A stretch of DNA of 64,000 nt from NCBI GenBank assembly GCA_036128855.1, contig JAYYPW010000009.1:8403-72402 (forward strand), in the 5' to 3' direction. The translations under genes and the position numbers were made by a program. Below the pieces are notes generated by a model. It saw only the letters and a list, made by a program, of their open reading frames with translations, had not been told where the DNA came from and searched no databases. This stretch comes from JAYYPW01 sp036128855. Lineage in GTDB: Bacteria; Pseudomonadota; Gammaproteobacteria; Comchoanobacterales; Comchoanobacteraceae. Shown here piece by piece: positions 53,223-61,539 of this stretch; positions within the stretch are counted from its first letter, which is position 1; every line of letters begins with the position of its first letter.

Positions 53223-56200
53223 CTACTTGTCTAGTGAAAAACTTTTAGATCGCATGGAGCGACTGGGTTTATTCAAACCCCTCTTGCGTTTACGCATAGT
53301 TTTGTGTAAATGGCTTCTTGGTACAGGGCTTGACGAGGATAATGACATAGACAGATTATCCCCCTCTTTAGCCTTTGCCAAAGTTTGCCTAGACCGATTT
53401 TTAATAGATAATTCTGCCTCTTGACAACGCTGCGAGAAGATTTCAGGATCAATCCAAATAGATAACAGTGCCTGTACAGCAGGATAAGTCTCGGGGCGAA
53501 CTACTGCATAATCTTGCACCGTTTCAAACAACTTACCAATTGCATCAATCGCTACTGGACTATTATTAGGAATTTTAGGATTAATGAGAACTTTGATAAG
53601 CCTGTATAAAGCCTCGTAGTTCTGATCATTTTGGGATAACTGTGTCCAAAATTCTGGGTTAGCGCGTATAATTAAGTCGATTGCATCTGCCAACCGAGCT
53701 AGTAAAGAACGGGTAGAATCATCCAGATTCAAAAAATAACGTAAATATGCTGTTATAGATAACCAGGATCCTTTCTGGCTAGGATTCTGAGATAGATCAC
53801 GCAACATCCCCAATAGCCGCTCTGGTTTAACCATCATATATTGTAAAAACAAACCCACGAACCACCGTTGCATTCTCTCAAATACACCAATATTTTTTTC
53901 TACTGGTGCAGAAATATCTTCAGTACGGTCATAACCATAGACAGAAGAATTGACTGCATTTGCTTGGCTAGTAGTTTTTTTCAAATCGTCAATGTCATTT
54001 GAACAAGAAATTGAATAAGCAGTATCTAAAACATACTGTTGATAACGAGAAGGAAAATCTTCTTGCCCAATAGACATTTCACTAGAATGATAATCTTGAG
54101 CTGCCAAGAAAGAATCTACAGATGAATAAGATAGCTCCGACGTAGGTACTTGTTGGGCATCAATACTACGGAAATCCTCTACATTTGGAATACCGTAAAT
54201 TGAAAAATCGAGTGACGATTTAGAAGATGGTGATAAGTCATCAAGAGACATAGCATGGTAATCAGATGGGTATGAAACAGATAGGTTTTGCTTAGGCAAT
54301 ATTTCTGCATCGATCAAACGTAAACGTGTGCGATGTCCTCTATACACTTTCTGTATCTGGGTTGCTGCATATACCCTATTTGCAATAAGTACATTGTTCT
54401 TGAAAAGAACCCGAAAGAATTTCAGCATGCCTTGTCTTGCTTCAGGACTTTTATCCATACTTTTGCGTAATTCAGGGGATGCAGCTAACAATGAAAAAAT
54501 ATAATCAAGTAAAATGATAGTAGATGGCTTATCCGCAGGAGGCAACATAATCATTTCTAAAATACATTGTATCATCCTAGAAAATTTCTCAAAATTTTCT
54601 TGCGCGCAACCATAATATATCAAGAGTGTTAATACAGGTTGAAAGGCAATAATAGTTTGCTTATCAAAACCAATATGGGTACTGTGCTCAGAAAATTCTG
54701 ACCAGATATTAATTGCCTCTGTGGAAATATGGGCAGCGTTATTTTGTAAAATCGTGGATAAATCATGACGGTTACAAAAATTTAAAATAGTATTGAATAG
54801 TTTATGTGTGTCTTTTTCTGATAGATTAGTCAGCAACTCATGAACAAGAATATAGTTAGGCAACCTGCCTGGCTCTGATGCTTTTAACACAATCTCACAG
54901 ATAACGTTGCTAAAAACATATAATGGCACTTTTTCAGGAACAAACTGTTGACTGTAAGCAAGCGATAAATAGACAAAGTCTGGAAGCTTATCTTTTACAC
55001 TAGCAAGAAGTATTTGAACTTTTGTATCGGTAATAGCAACAAGATCTTGGTCTAAATGATTTGTCTCTTGCTGAAGCAATTCAGTATTTTTCGGCAAGTT
55101 AGATATACTTTTTTCACGATGTTTAATATTTGGTATAAGTTTATACACCTCTTGATGTAACTCAATTAGGGTATTTACACGATGTAACATGGTTTCATTC
55201 TGTGCACAAAAGCATTTTGCTATAGCCTGCGCAAGATTTTGCGCATAAACTTTATTTCCTGTAGTAGCAGTCATTTTCTCATAACCGTCGACCAAGCTAT
55301 ACAAAACTGCATATAGGTTCTGAGCAACATTCCGTGCGCGTTGAGTCGAACCAAGAAATTGTGATTTTTTTTTCATCACCTGTAACTGTTTTTTCACTAG
55401 ATGAGTTGCATATTGAACTTGAGCTAACTTACTTGCTACGGACGATAGATCGGATTGTGTATTGATTACTTCTTGACCTAAAGCAACAGATGGTTTTTTA
55501 AGAAAAGATTTTTTTAAATCGCCCAAGGCTACCTTCTTCACTGTTAGAGCGTTCAAAATTTCTTTATTATTTTGAGCCATACTATCTAACAAAGCTTGTC
55601 CTGATATATGATCACAGATTTTTTTTACTATAATTTTGCCGAAAAAAGATTCAGGATCTAAAATTGTAGATAATCGCTTCGACTCAAGAAGAACAAGAAA
55701 AAAATCAGGGTCCATTATCATCTGGTCAGAAAAACCATAGATAAATTTTTTCTTCTCTTCCTCATCTTGCAGTTCTTTAAAAAGATGTAAACCTTCACCT
55801 ATAGCTGAATGAAAATGATGATCTAGAACTTGACGCAAAACTCCAGCAGAAATAAGTGCAAGACACATAGAAAGAATATTATGCACTCGACCGTGAGAAT
55901 CATAAATAAGTGTCTTATCTTGCATAATATCTGAATTTTCGAAGTTCTCATTCAGGCTATCGAGAATAGGTAAACATATACAAATAAGATTTAGTACTTC
56001 ATATTTTCTTTGCCTAGGTAAATATCTATTGTCTTCTTGATAGAGTTTCCACAAACTCTCTAACTCTTGTATTTCTCGACGCCTGGACTCAGCACGCACA
56101 CGAAAAACGTCATGTATTTTTGGGGTGGATGGTCTAGAACTATTTTTTTTGCCCGTTTTTGCTTCTATTTTTTCCTCTGCTAGTAACTTATCTATTCGAG

Positions 56201-56324
56201 ACTTAATGCGTTGCATTTTTTTCGAGTTTTGCTGTATAAAAATACGCTCTCCAGGACTACGTCCAGATTTAATATCATCTAGAATAAAGCGATGATCATC
56301 GTTATCTTTAATAGAGAAAAACAT
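53223..56324 (-). CDS. Large orphan protein (1033 aa) with an IQ motif
   Basis: No overall family is recognised. The protein is mainly helical and hydrophilic, with heptad-like segments (for example KKSFLKKPSVALGQEV around 290 and the 320-345 region). At residues 657-669 it carries IQKVYRGHRTRLR, a clear IQ motif (IQxxxRGxxxR), the calmodulin-binding element of eukaryotic myosins and other proteins. After it comes a Ser/Asp/Tyr-rich linker (around 680-790), then a helical region. The C terminus is strongly basic (TMRKRKRGLNKPSRSMRSKS). No signal peptide or membrane span. IQ motifs are rare in bacteria, although a single one can arise by chance; effector function acting on host calmodulin is a testable inference. 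Convergent with typA. Confidence 0.85.
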   Translation of the reverse strand: MFFSIKDNDDHRFILDDIKSGRSPGERIFIQQNSKKMQRIKSRIDKLLAEEKIEAKTGKKNSSRPSTPKIHDVFRVRAESRRREIQELESLWKLYQEDNRYLPRQRKYEVLNLICICLPILDSLNENFENSDIMQDKTLIYDSHGRVHNILSMCLALISAGVLRQVLDHHFHSAIGEGLHLFKELQDEEEKKKFIYGFSDQMIMDPDFFLVLLESKRLSTILDPESFFGKIIVKKICDHISGQALLDSMAQNNKEILNALTVKKVALGDLKKSFLKKPSVALGQEVINTQSDLSSVASKLAQVQYATHLVKKQLQVMKKKSQFLGSTQRARNVAQNLYAVLYSLVDGYEKMTATTGNKVYAQNLAQAIAKCFCAQNETMLHRVNTLIELHQEVYKLIPNIKHREKSISNLPKNTELLQQETNHLDQDLVAITDTKVQILLASVKDKLPDFVYLSLAYSQQFVPEKVPLYVFSNVICEIVLKASEPGRLPNYILVHELLTNLSEKDTHKLFNTILNFCNRHDLSTILQNNAAHISTEAINIWSEFSEHSTHIGFDKQTIIAFQPVLTLLIYYGCAQENFEKFSRMIQCILEMIMLPPADKPSTIILLDYIFSLLAASPELRKSMDKSPEARQGMLKFFRVLFKNNVLIANRVYAATQIQKVYRGHRTRLRLIDAEILPKQNLSVSYPSDYHAMSLDDLSPSSKSSLDFSIYGIPNVEDFRSIDAQQVPTSELSYSSVDSFLAAQDYHSSEMSIGQEDFPSRYQQYVLDTAYSISCSNDIDDLKKTTSQANAVNSSVYGYDRTEDISAPVEKNIGVFERMQRWFVGLFLQYMMVKPERLLGMLRDLSQNPSQKGSWLSITAYLRYFLNLDDSTRSLLARLADAIDLIIRANPEFWTQLSQNDQNYEALYRLIKVLINPKIPNNSPVAIDAIGKLFETVQDYAVVRPETYPAVQALLSIWIDPEIFSQRCQEAELSIKNRSRQTLAKAKEGDNLSMSLSSSSPVPRSHLHKTMRKRKRGLNKPSRSMRSKSFSLDK

Positions 56325-56416
56325 AAATTTTACAATTACTTTACGTAACCGTATAGCACGCGAATAGCAAGTATGCTGGATAAATCGTAGAGAAATCGAT
56401 CAGTAATTTAGGTAAA

Positions 56417-57040
56417 CTAAGATAAGTATAGGCCCAGAGAATTTGCTGTTGTAATCACGGTTGGCGCGATTTTGCTATAAAAAGCACCTGTAAGGCCCCC
56501 TGCTAGAAATCCAAAAACATGACCTTCCATAGACACACCACGCTCGCTTGCAACCAAGCTTGCAGCCATATGTATACCAAAATAGTACATTCCCAATGCT
56601 GCTGCAATGATGTCAATAAGATCAGGATTGTAATACGCATGCAGTAGCAAAAAAGACCAATAGCCCATTATAACGCTACTTGCACCAACATGCGCTGCAC
56701 GACGACCAAAAACCCAAGTCAACACACCAGATATCACAATAATAGACAAGGAGACAACATTGAAAACCTGGCGGCCTTGTAAGATCACAAAACTACCTAA
56801 GCCCACAAAAAACAGGGAGTTCATAAAAATATGATTAAAACTTCCATGGATAAACGGCGAGAGAAAAATACCTAACAAACCAGAAGGAAAACGAGGAATA
56901 ATCCCAAATAAACACAAACGATACTGAAAAATTACATTCACAAAATGTATGGCCCAAGTCCACCCTAATATAGTAAATAAGTATGGTAGATGAGCCATCA
57001 TCTGATCTATAGCCAGATTAAGCTGTTGGATAAAATTCAT
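56417..57040 (-). CDS. Rhomboid family intramembrane serine protease
   Basis: A 207-residue, six-span rhomboid protease which cleaves within membranes. ATG 57040 is favoured by a GGAG ribosome binding site seven bases upstream; an in-frame start at 57091 lacks one. Catalytic elements are intact: the HGSFNHIFMN motif in TM2 (oxyanion Asn), the nucleophile motif VGASSVIMG (GxSx, TM4) and the catalytic His in EGHVFGFLAGG (HxxGxxxG, TM6). Substrates cannot be predicted. In Legionella-type intracellular bacteria, rhomboids affect quality control and envelope signalling. It stands alone near the IQ-motif gene on the minus strand. Confidence 0.92.
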   Translation of the reverse strand: MNFIQQLNLAIDQMMAHLPYLFTILGWTWAIHFVNVIFQYRLCLFGIIPRFPSGLLGIFLSPFIHGSFNHIFMNSLFFVGLGSFVILQGRQVFNVVSLSIIVISGVLTWVFGRRAAHVGASSVIMGYWSFLLLHAYYNPDLIDIIAAALGMYYFGIHMAASLVASERGVSMEGHVFGFLAGGLTGAFYSKIAPTVITTANSLGLYLS

Positions 57041-57203
57041 AGATACTCCAAATGGTAAATTTAGTATAGCCAGCAAGTTATAAAAGCGCAACTATATGAA
57101 AAACTTGAGTTAAGATACTAGTAACCATTAAGATCACGAGAAATATAGGAAAATATTGCGTCAGTACACTATATATGTAATTAAATAAAAATTGTAACAA
57201 TAT

Positions 57204-58049
57204 ATGCTCAATTCTAAAAACTCCCATTCACAGAAAGAAAGACTTATCCTCATAGGAAATCAATATTTGCAAACGTTAGTAAGCCAGCACAAATCTATTT
57301 CATATTTAGAAACTGAAGCTAAAATAGTGCAGAGGAAAGCTAAAGAGTATCAAACCGCAGATCCAAAGTTAGCTTATCTACAAGCAAGTGGTAAAGACTT
57401 AGTGAATATTTATAAAAAATCTCAAATTAATCGTATACTTCCTCCAGAAATTCAGCTGTCTAAAGAAAATATCGATGAATTATTAAATATTAGTGATAGC
57501 AATTTATTCAGTGAAAAAGTTCAGCCTATTTATAATTTAGCAAAATGGTACACTGAGCAAATAATGAGCTTACGAAAGATTCTAAAAACTCTACACAACA
57601 GCCATACAATTAAATTAGATGATAAAGATATACAACTTTGTGAAAATGGATTTAATCATGAAGCAAAACTGCATGAACTTATCCAAAAACTAAAAGAAAA
57701 AGTACTTAGCAAAAAGTTCTATACAGCAAAAAAACAAGCGATCAGAAATATACTCGATGACGAAGATATTCCACAGCCACCTGGGTTTCAAAGATTCTTA
57801 GGGGTGCCTAAACAGGAAGATATTGCATATTTAGAAGAGAATATAGTCCCAATAGTAAAAGAAAAACACTTTCACCAAGGATTATCTAATTTCATTGTAA
57901 CGCTAAAAAAATTGAATCAATCTCATCTGCATAATTACCGGGCCCAGACCTCGGCTAAGCAGCAAGTAAACACCCAAAAAACTACAGAGACTTCAAGATC
58001 ATTTTCAGGTAATGATAAAAAAACTCCAGCAAAAAGAGGGAAATTCTAA
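57204..58049 (+). CDS. Orphan helical protein, related to the next gene
   Basis: A 281-residue soluble protein with no recognised domain. Mostly helical and Lys/Glu/Gln-rich, with no membrane span or signal. Near residue 185-240 it carries IRNILDDEDIPQPPGFQRFL then GVPKQEDIAYLEENI and VKEKHF, a block repeated in the neighbouring gene (58180) as LLKTSNLSTPHGFKYPIGIP and SKDDINQLKKI. The shared core, P-x-GF-x3-x-G-V/I-P-x-x-D-I-x-x-L, is likely a small domain. The C terminus is hydrophilic and disordered. The pair is probably a duplication; role unknown, perhaps an accessory effector. Confidence 0.75.
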   Translation: MLNSKNSHSQKERLILIGNQYLQTLVSQHKSISYLETEAKIVQRKAKEYQTADPKLAYLQASGKDLVNIYKKSQINRILPPEIQLSKENIDELLNISDSNLFSEKVQPIYNLAKWYTEQIMSLRKILKTLHNSHTIKLDDKDIQLCENGFNHEAKLHELIQKLKEKVLSKKFYTAKKQAIRNILDDEDIPQPPGFQRFLGVPKQEDIAYLEENIVPIVKEKHFHQGLSNFIVTLKKLNQSHLHNYRAQTSAKQQVNTQKTTETSRSFSGNDKKTPAKRGKF

Positions 58050-58179
58050 TAGTATTGTAGACTAAAATATTCAATGCAAAATACCAACTAGCCAACAATA
58101 CTTATTGGTAGTAAACAAAAAAACTGATGTACCGGTAAATATAGTCTATATAAAATTAAATGGTAAAAATTGATTACAA

Positions 58180-58911
58180 ATGAAAAATTCGAATAAAGAT
58201 GATGCAGAACACAATATCACAAGTTTCATTGCAGAGTTAGAAAGATTAAAGAAAAGTTTTAATGGACAAAAGAAATCGGGGCAAGCTATTCTCGCAAAAA
58301 AGTTTGAACTATTGGTTCAGGATATAAAAAATTATTTGCCTGACAAATTACAAAACGTGAATATCACGGATATGGAAAATAGTGGACCCGAACATATTAC
58401 AAGCGTTGTAAAGTTTTTAAATAGTATGCAAAAAACAATACAAACATATGCAAGCGAAGCACCGGAAGTTACAAAGTACGAAGAAAAAATACAAAATCTC
58501 GACGCCCTATTTAGTAAACTTGATGAACTTTCGTCTGATAAAAATACATCTAATGACCGGCTAAGAAAGCATAAAATAAAATGGGAAATACAGAAATTAT
58601 TAAAAACAAGTAACTTATCCACTCCCCATGGGTTTAAGTATCCGATCGGAATTCCAAGTAAAGATGATATAAATCAGCTCAAAAAGATTATAGGCACAGT
58701 AAAATGTCTACATACTGCACGTGCAATAATTAGACTTACGTCTAAAAAAGAGCAAAGATCAAATCCTCAGCAAAGATCAAATCCTCTAGATAAATATAGT
58801 TCAAAAAATCAGCAAAATCTAGAAGAAAGCCAAGATGTTATAGAGCTCCAAAAACAAGAACATCAACCTTTGTCACAAAAAAATACAAGCCAACATCAGC
58901 TGAACCGCTAG
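58180..58911 (+). CDS. Orphan helical protein, paralogue of the preceding gene
   Basis: A 243-residue helical, Lys/Glu/Ser-rich protein with no membrane span or signal peptide. It shares with the previous gene a block at about 137-180 (LLKTSNLSTPHGFKYPIGIP followed by SKDDINQLKKIIG and HTARAI). A tandem 18-bp repeat at 58751-58786 encodes EQRSNPQQRSNP. The C-terminal 50 residues are Gln/Asn/Ser-rich and disordered. The 130 bases between the two genes hold no terminator, so they may be one transcript. Function is unknown; conserved core between divergent paralogues argues the genes are real. Confidence 0.75.
   Translation: MKNSNKDDAEHNITSFIAELERLKKSFNGQKKSGQAILAKKFELLVQDIKNYLPDKLQNVNITDMENSGPEHITSVVKFLNSMQKTIQTYASEAPEVTKYEEKIQNLDALFSKLDELSSDKNTSNDRLRKHKIKWEIQKLLKTSNLSTPHGFKYPIGIPSKDDINQLKKIIGTVKCLHTARAIIRLTSKKEQRSNPQQRSNPLDKYSSKNQQNLEESQDVIELQKQEHQPLSQKNTSQHQLNR
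58751..58786. repeat. Exact 18-bp tandem duplication inside the 58180 gene
   Basis: AGCAAAGATCAAATCCTC occurs twice in direct succession (58751-58768, 58769-58786). The identity of the copies indicates a recent in-frame slippage event. Confidence 0.92.
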
Positions 58912-59236
58912 GCATTTCTATACTGGTAAAATACACTAGCTCTTAGAACTACAAGTATTACCAAGTAAGCACTAGATAACAAATAAAAAGATGAAGCAGT
59001 AACAAATTTTATCCCTAATAGTATTCGTAAAAAAACATTGCAGAACACGTAAGGTTATATTTTCTCTTCAAAAATGATGCATGTTGCATACCCTCCTACA
59101 CAAAATTAAAGCTACAAAAAACTGAAATTGAATAAAAAAATTTTCTTAGATCAAAAGAAAAAACCATTCTTTAGCAGTTCCATAACTTTTATAATACCTA
59201 GTTGATTAATAGTAGGATTTTAGTAATAATTTAAGT
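58912..59236. other. 325-base intergenic region
   Basis: AT-rich DNA between the paralogue pair and the photolyase-like pair. No ORF, RNA gene, good promoter or terminator was recognised. Confidence 0.4.
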
Positions 59237-60016
59237 ATGAGAAAACAGCCAACCCACTTCAACACCCGTCAAGATTTAATCAACCACGTAGCACATTTAA
59301 TCGAAGCAGATAACCAAAGCCCAGTAAGCACAAAACTTGGCGGAATACACGCCGCAAAGGAACAATTACACGCAGCCCATATAAAAGACTATGCACGCAG
59401 CAGAAATCATTTAGATGGTGCAGTTACGCAGCTCTCACCCTATATACGACATGGCGTTTTATCACTTGAAAGCGTACGACGATGGGCACTGGCACAATAC
59501 CCTGGAAAAGAGATTGAAAAATTTCTTCAAGAACTTACTTGGCGGCACTTTTGGCAGGCCCACTACTATAAGTTGGGAAATAATATATGGCAAGATCAAG
59601 AACCCTACAAAACTGGTTGGTATGCTAAAGACTACTGCCCTACTCTACCCGCTGATATTCGTGATGGCTCTACTGGAGTCGCAGTTATTGACCATTTTGC
59701 ACACACATTAGTCCGCGATGGCTATCTACATAATCACGCTCGAATGTATTTGGCAGCCTATATCATACACTGGCGTCGCATAAGCTGGCAGGCGGGAGCA
59801 CAGTGGTTTCTTGAACACCTGCTTGACGGTGATCCTGCAAGCAATAACTTATCATGGCAATGGGTTGCATCCACGTTTAGCCACAAACCTTATATTTTCA
59901 ACTTAGCCAACGTAAGAAAATACGCAGGAAACAATCTCGATACATCAAGTGAGAATAATCAGATATTAGACGCTAGCTACGAAAAATTAACCCAACAACT
60001 ATTTCCCAACCTATGA
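59237..60016 (+). CDS. FAD-binding half of a photolyase/cryptochrome-like protein
   Basis: A 259-residue protein equivalent to the FAD-binding helical domain of DNA photolyase and cryptochrome, without the N-terminal Rossmann domain. Diagnostic blocks are LSPYIRHGVLSLESVRRWAL, LQELTWRHFWQAHYYK, the flavin-site LHNHARMYLAAYIIHW and LLDGDPASNNLSWQWVASTF followed by HKPYIFNLANVRKYA. These correspond to the FAD and DNA contacts of the family. The start ATG is clear and the stop overlaps the next gene by four bases (ATGA). Standalone FAD-binding halves of this kind occur in several proteobacteria. Whether it repairs DNA, senses light or does neither is not known. Confidence 0.88.
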   Translation: MRKQPTHFNTRQDLINHVAHLIEADNQSPVSTKLGGIHAAKEQLHAAHIKDYARSRNHLDGAVTQLSPYIRHGVLSLESVRRWALAQYPGKEIEKFLQELTWRHFWQAHYYKLGNNIWQDQEPYKTGWYAKDYCPTLPADIRDGSTGVAVIDHFAHTLVRDGYLHNHARMYLAAYIIHWRRISWQAGAQWFLEHLLDGDPASNNLSWQWVASTFSHKPYIFNLANVRKYAGNNLDTSSENNQILDASYEKLTQQLFPNL

Positions 60017-60453
60017 CCCAGCATCAACACGAAACCGCTAAGCAAACTTGTATTTGGATACATGAGGATATGTTAGACCCCAACCACCCAATCTATCAAT
60101 ATCCCCATCACCAAGTAGCTGGTATTTTTGATACCGAGGCCATGCATAAAAAAGCCTACAGTTTGAAACGTTGTGTCTTTATCTATGAATGTTTCTGTGC
60201 ATGCCCACTCAATCTTTACCGTGGCGCAAGCTTTGATATTTTAAGCAACTTAATATCAGAAAACCATTACACTACAATATTAACAGCACCCTCACCTAAC
60301 CCAGAAATAATCAAGACAATCAGTCAACTACGAAACAATATCACCGTAAACCTCGTTGCAGAAAAACCATTTGCTGGTAATCCCAATGCCAAATTAACAC
60401 CAAGATTTATGAAATACTGGTGGCAAATACGACAAAAAGTGATTCATATATAA
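60013..60453 (+). CDS. Photolyase N-terminal (Rossmann-like) domain protein, split partner
   Basis: A 146-residue protein that overlaps the FAD-domain gene by ATGA. It reads like the alpha/beta half of a photolyase: CIWIHEDMLDPNHPIYQYP, VAGIFDTEAMHKKAYSLKR, VFIYECFCACPLNLYRG and TTILTAPSPNPEIIKTIS. The D-x-M/L-P-NHP form replaces the usual LRxxDN of the antenna domain. Together with 59237 it would make a photolyase/cryptochrome split into two chains encoded in reversed domain order. The coupling implies stoichiometric expression and probably a complex. Confidence 0.78.
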   Translation: MTQHQHETAKQTCIWIHEDMLDPNHPIYQYPHHQVAGIFDTEAMHKKAYSLKRCVFIYECFCACPLNLYRGASFDILSNLISENHYTTILTAPSPNPEIIKTISQLRNNITVNLVAEKPFAGNPNAKLTPRFMKYWWQIRQKVIHI

Positions 60454-60615
60454 TTTTTTATTCTTATCCATTCCCCTTAATCCTATAAAAATGCGGCAAT
60501 ACATACAAACCTACTGTGTCAAAATTATCTCTTAAGCAGGGTTTTTTATGATAAATATCCATTTTTAAACTATACAGGTTATAAAGTAAGCATCACTAAA
60601 AAGAGCTAAACCTTT

Positions 60616-61395
60616 ATGGAAAACACCTTAGAAAAGTTCACACGATATAAAAAGACTTATTTCAATTTAGTCAAACACAAAAAATATAAAGAAAATACTG
60701 CTTTGAGTAGCTTACTTGTCAATATTGATATGGACTATCAAGCTTTCCAGTTAGATTGGCATGACAAACATCTTTTAAATACCATTGTGATATCAAAAAA
60801 TCTTAAACTATTTCTTACCAAGCAAAAACTCAATATAGTACTATCTCCACTACAAAAAATTGATGACTACGGAAGATTTCTCATATTAGCGTGCCTTCTA
60901 GTTGGTTTGTCTATTATCACGTTCCAAAAAATCAACTTATTTATGGTAGCAGGAATTCTATCTTGCACATACCTCTTAACAGGCATTGTAAAATATCTTC
61001 AAACCATCCAAGAACTCAACGATAAAATTGAACATAATTCCTTCAAACTTGGTGACCCCAATCACCCTTCTCTAAGAAAAGAAAAAAAAGAGGCTTGGTT
61101 AATTTTAGATAAAAACATGTATGAAGCTTGCGAAAAAATTCATAAGTTTCTCGATCAACAACAACAAAATATACAACTAAATCTTGATGGGGAAGTTATA
61201 AAAAGCTCTCAAGACTTACTAAACATGACTGAAAAAGATATCCTTCGCACCAAAGTACATCGTAAACCACCCAGTACATCTAGCTATAGAAAAAACTACA
61301 GCACTGTATCTGCACACCAATTTATTCACAAAACTACTAGATCAAAAAGAAGTAGACCAAACGATAAGTCCAGTCAAAAAATTTTACGACCATAA
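60616..61395 (+). CDS. Hairpin-membrane orphan, first of three
   Basis: A 259-residue protein of unknown family. Residues 87-128 form a bilobed hydrophobic hairpin (RFLILACLLVGLSIITF, then INLFMVAGILSCTYLLTG). Helical hydrophilic arms flank it: FTRYKKTYFNLVKHKKYKEN before and QELNDKIEHNSFKLGDPNHP after. The C terminus is basic, Ser/Thr-rich and disordered (SKRSRPNDKSSQKILRP-like). It aligns with the next gene over the first 150 residues: hairpin position, W-D-x-x-H near 47-51 and K-N-L/V before the hairpin match. Such layout is typical of Inc proteins of Chlamydia and similar translocated membrane proteins, but the family is not the same by sequence. Confidence 0.75.
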   Translation: MENTLEKFTRYKKTYFNLVKHKKYKENTALSSLLVNIDMDYQAFQLDWHDKHLLNTIVISKNLKLFLTKQKLNIVLSPLQKIDDYGRFLILACLLVGLSIITFQKINLFMVAGILSCTYLLTGIVKYLQTIQELNDKIEHNSFKLGDPNHPSLRKEKKEAWLILDKNMYEACEKIHKFLDQQQQNIQLNLDGEVIKSSQDLLNMTEKDILRTKVHRKPPSTSSYRKNYSTVSAHQFIHKTTRSKRSRPNDKSSQKILRP

Positions 61396-61539
61396 GTATC
61401 CTTCTCAAGAAAAAAAGTAATCTCTGTCAAACAAACGAATTTCACTAATATGTATACAAAAAGAGCATAGAATAAATAAAATCAGGATAATAGAGAAGGT
61501 TTATACTATATCTACAACAAGTATAAAGAAAAGTTAATA

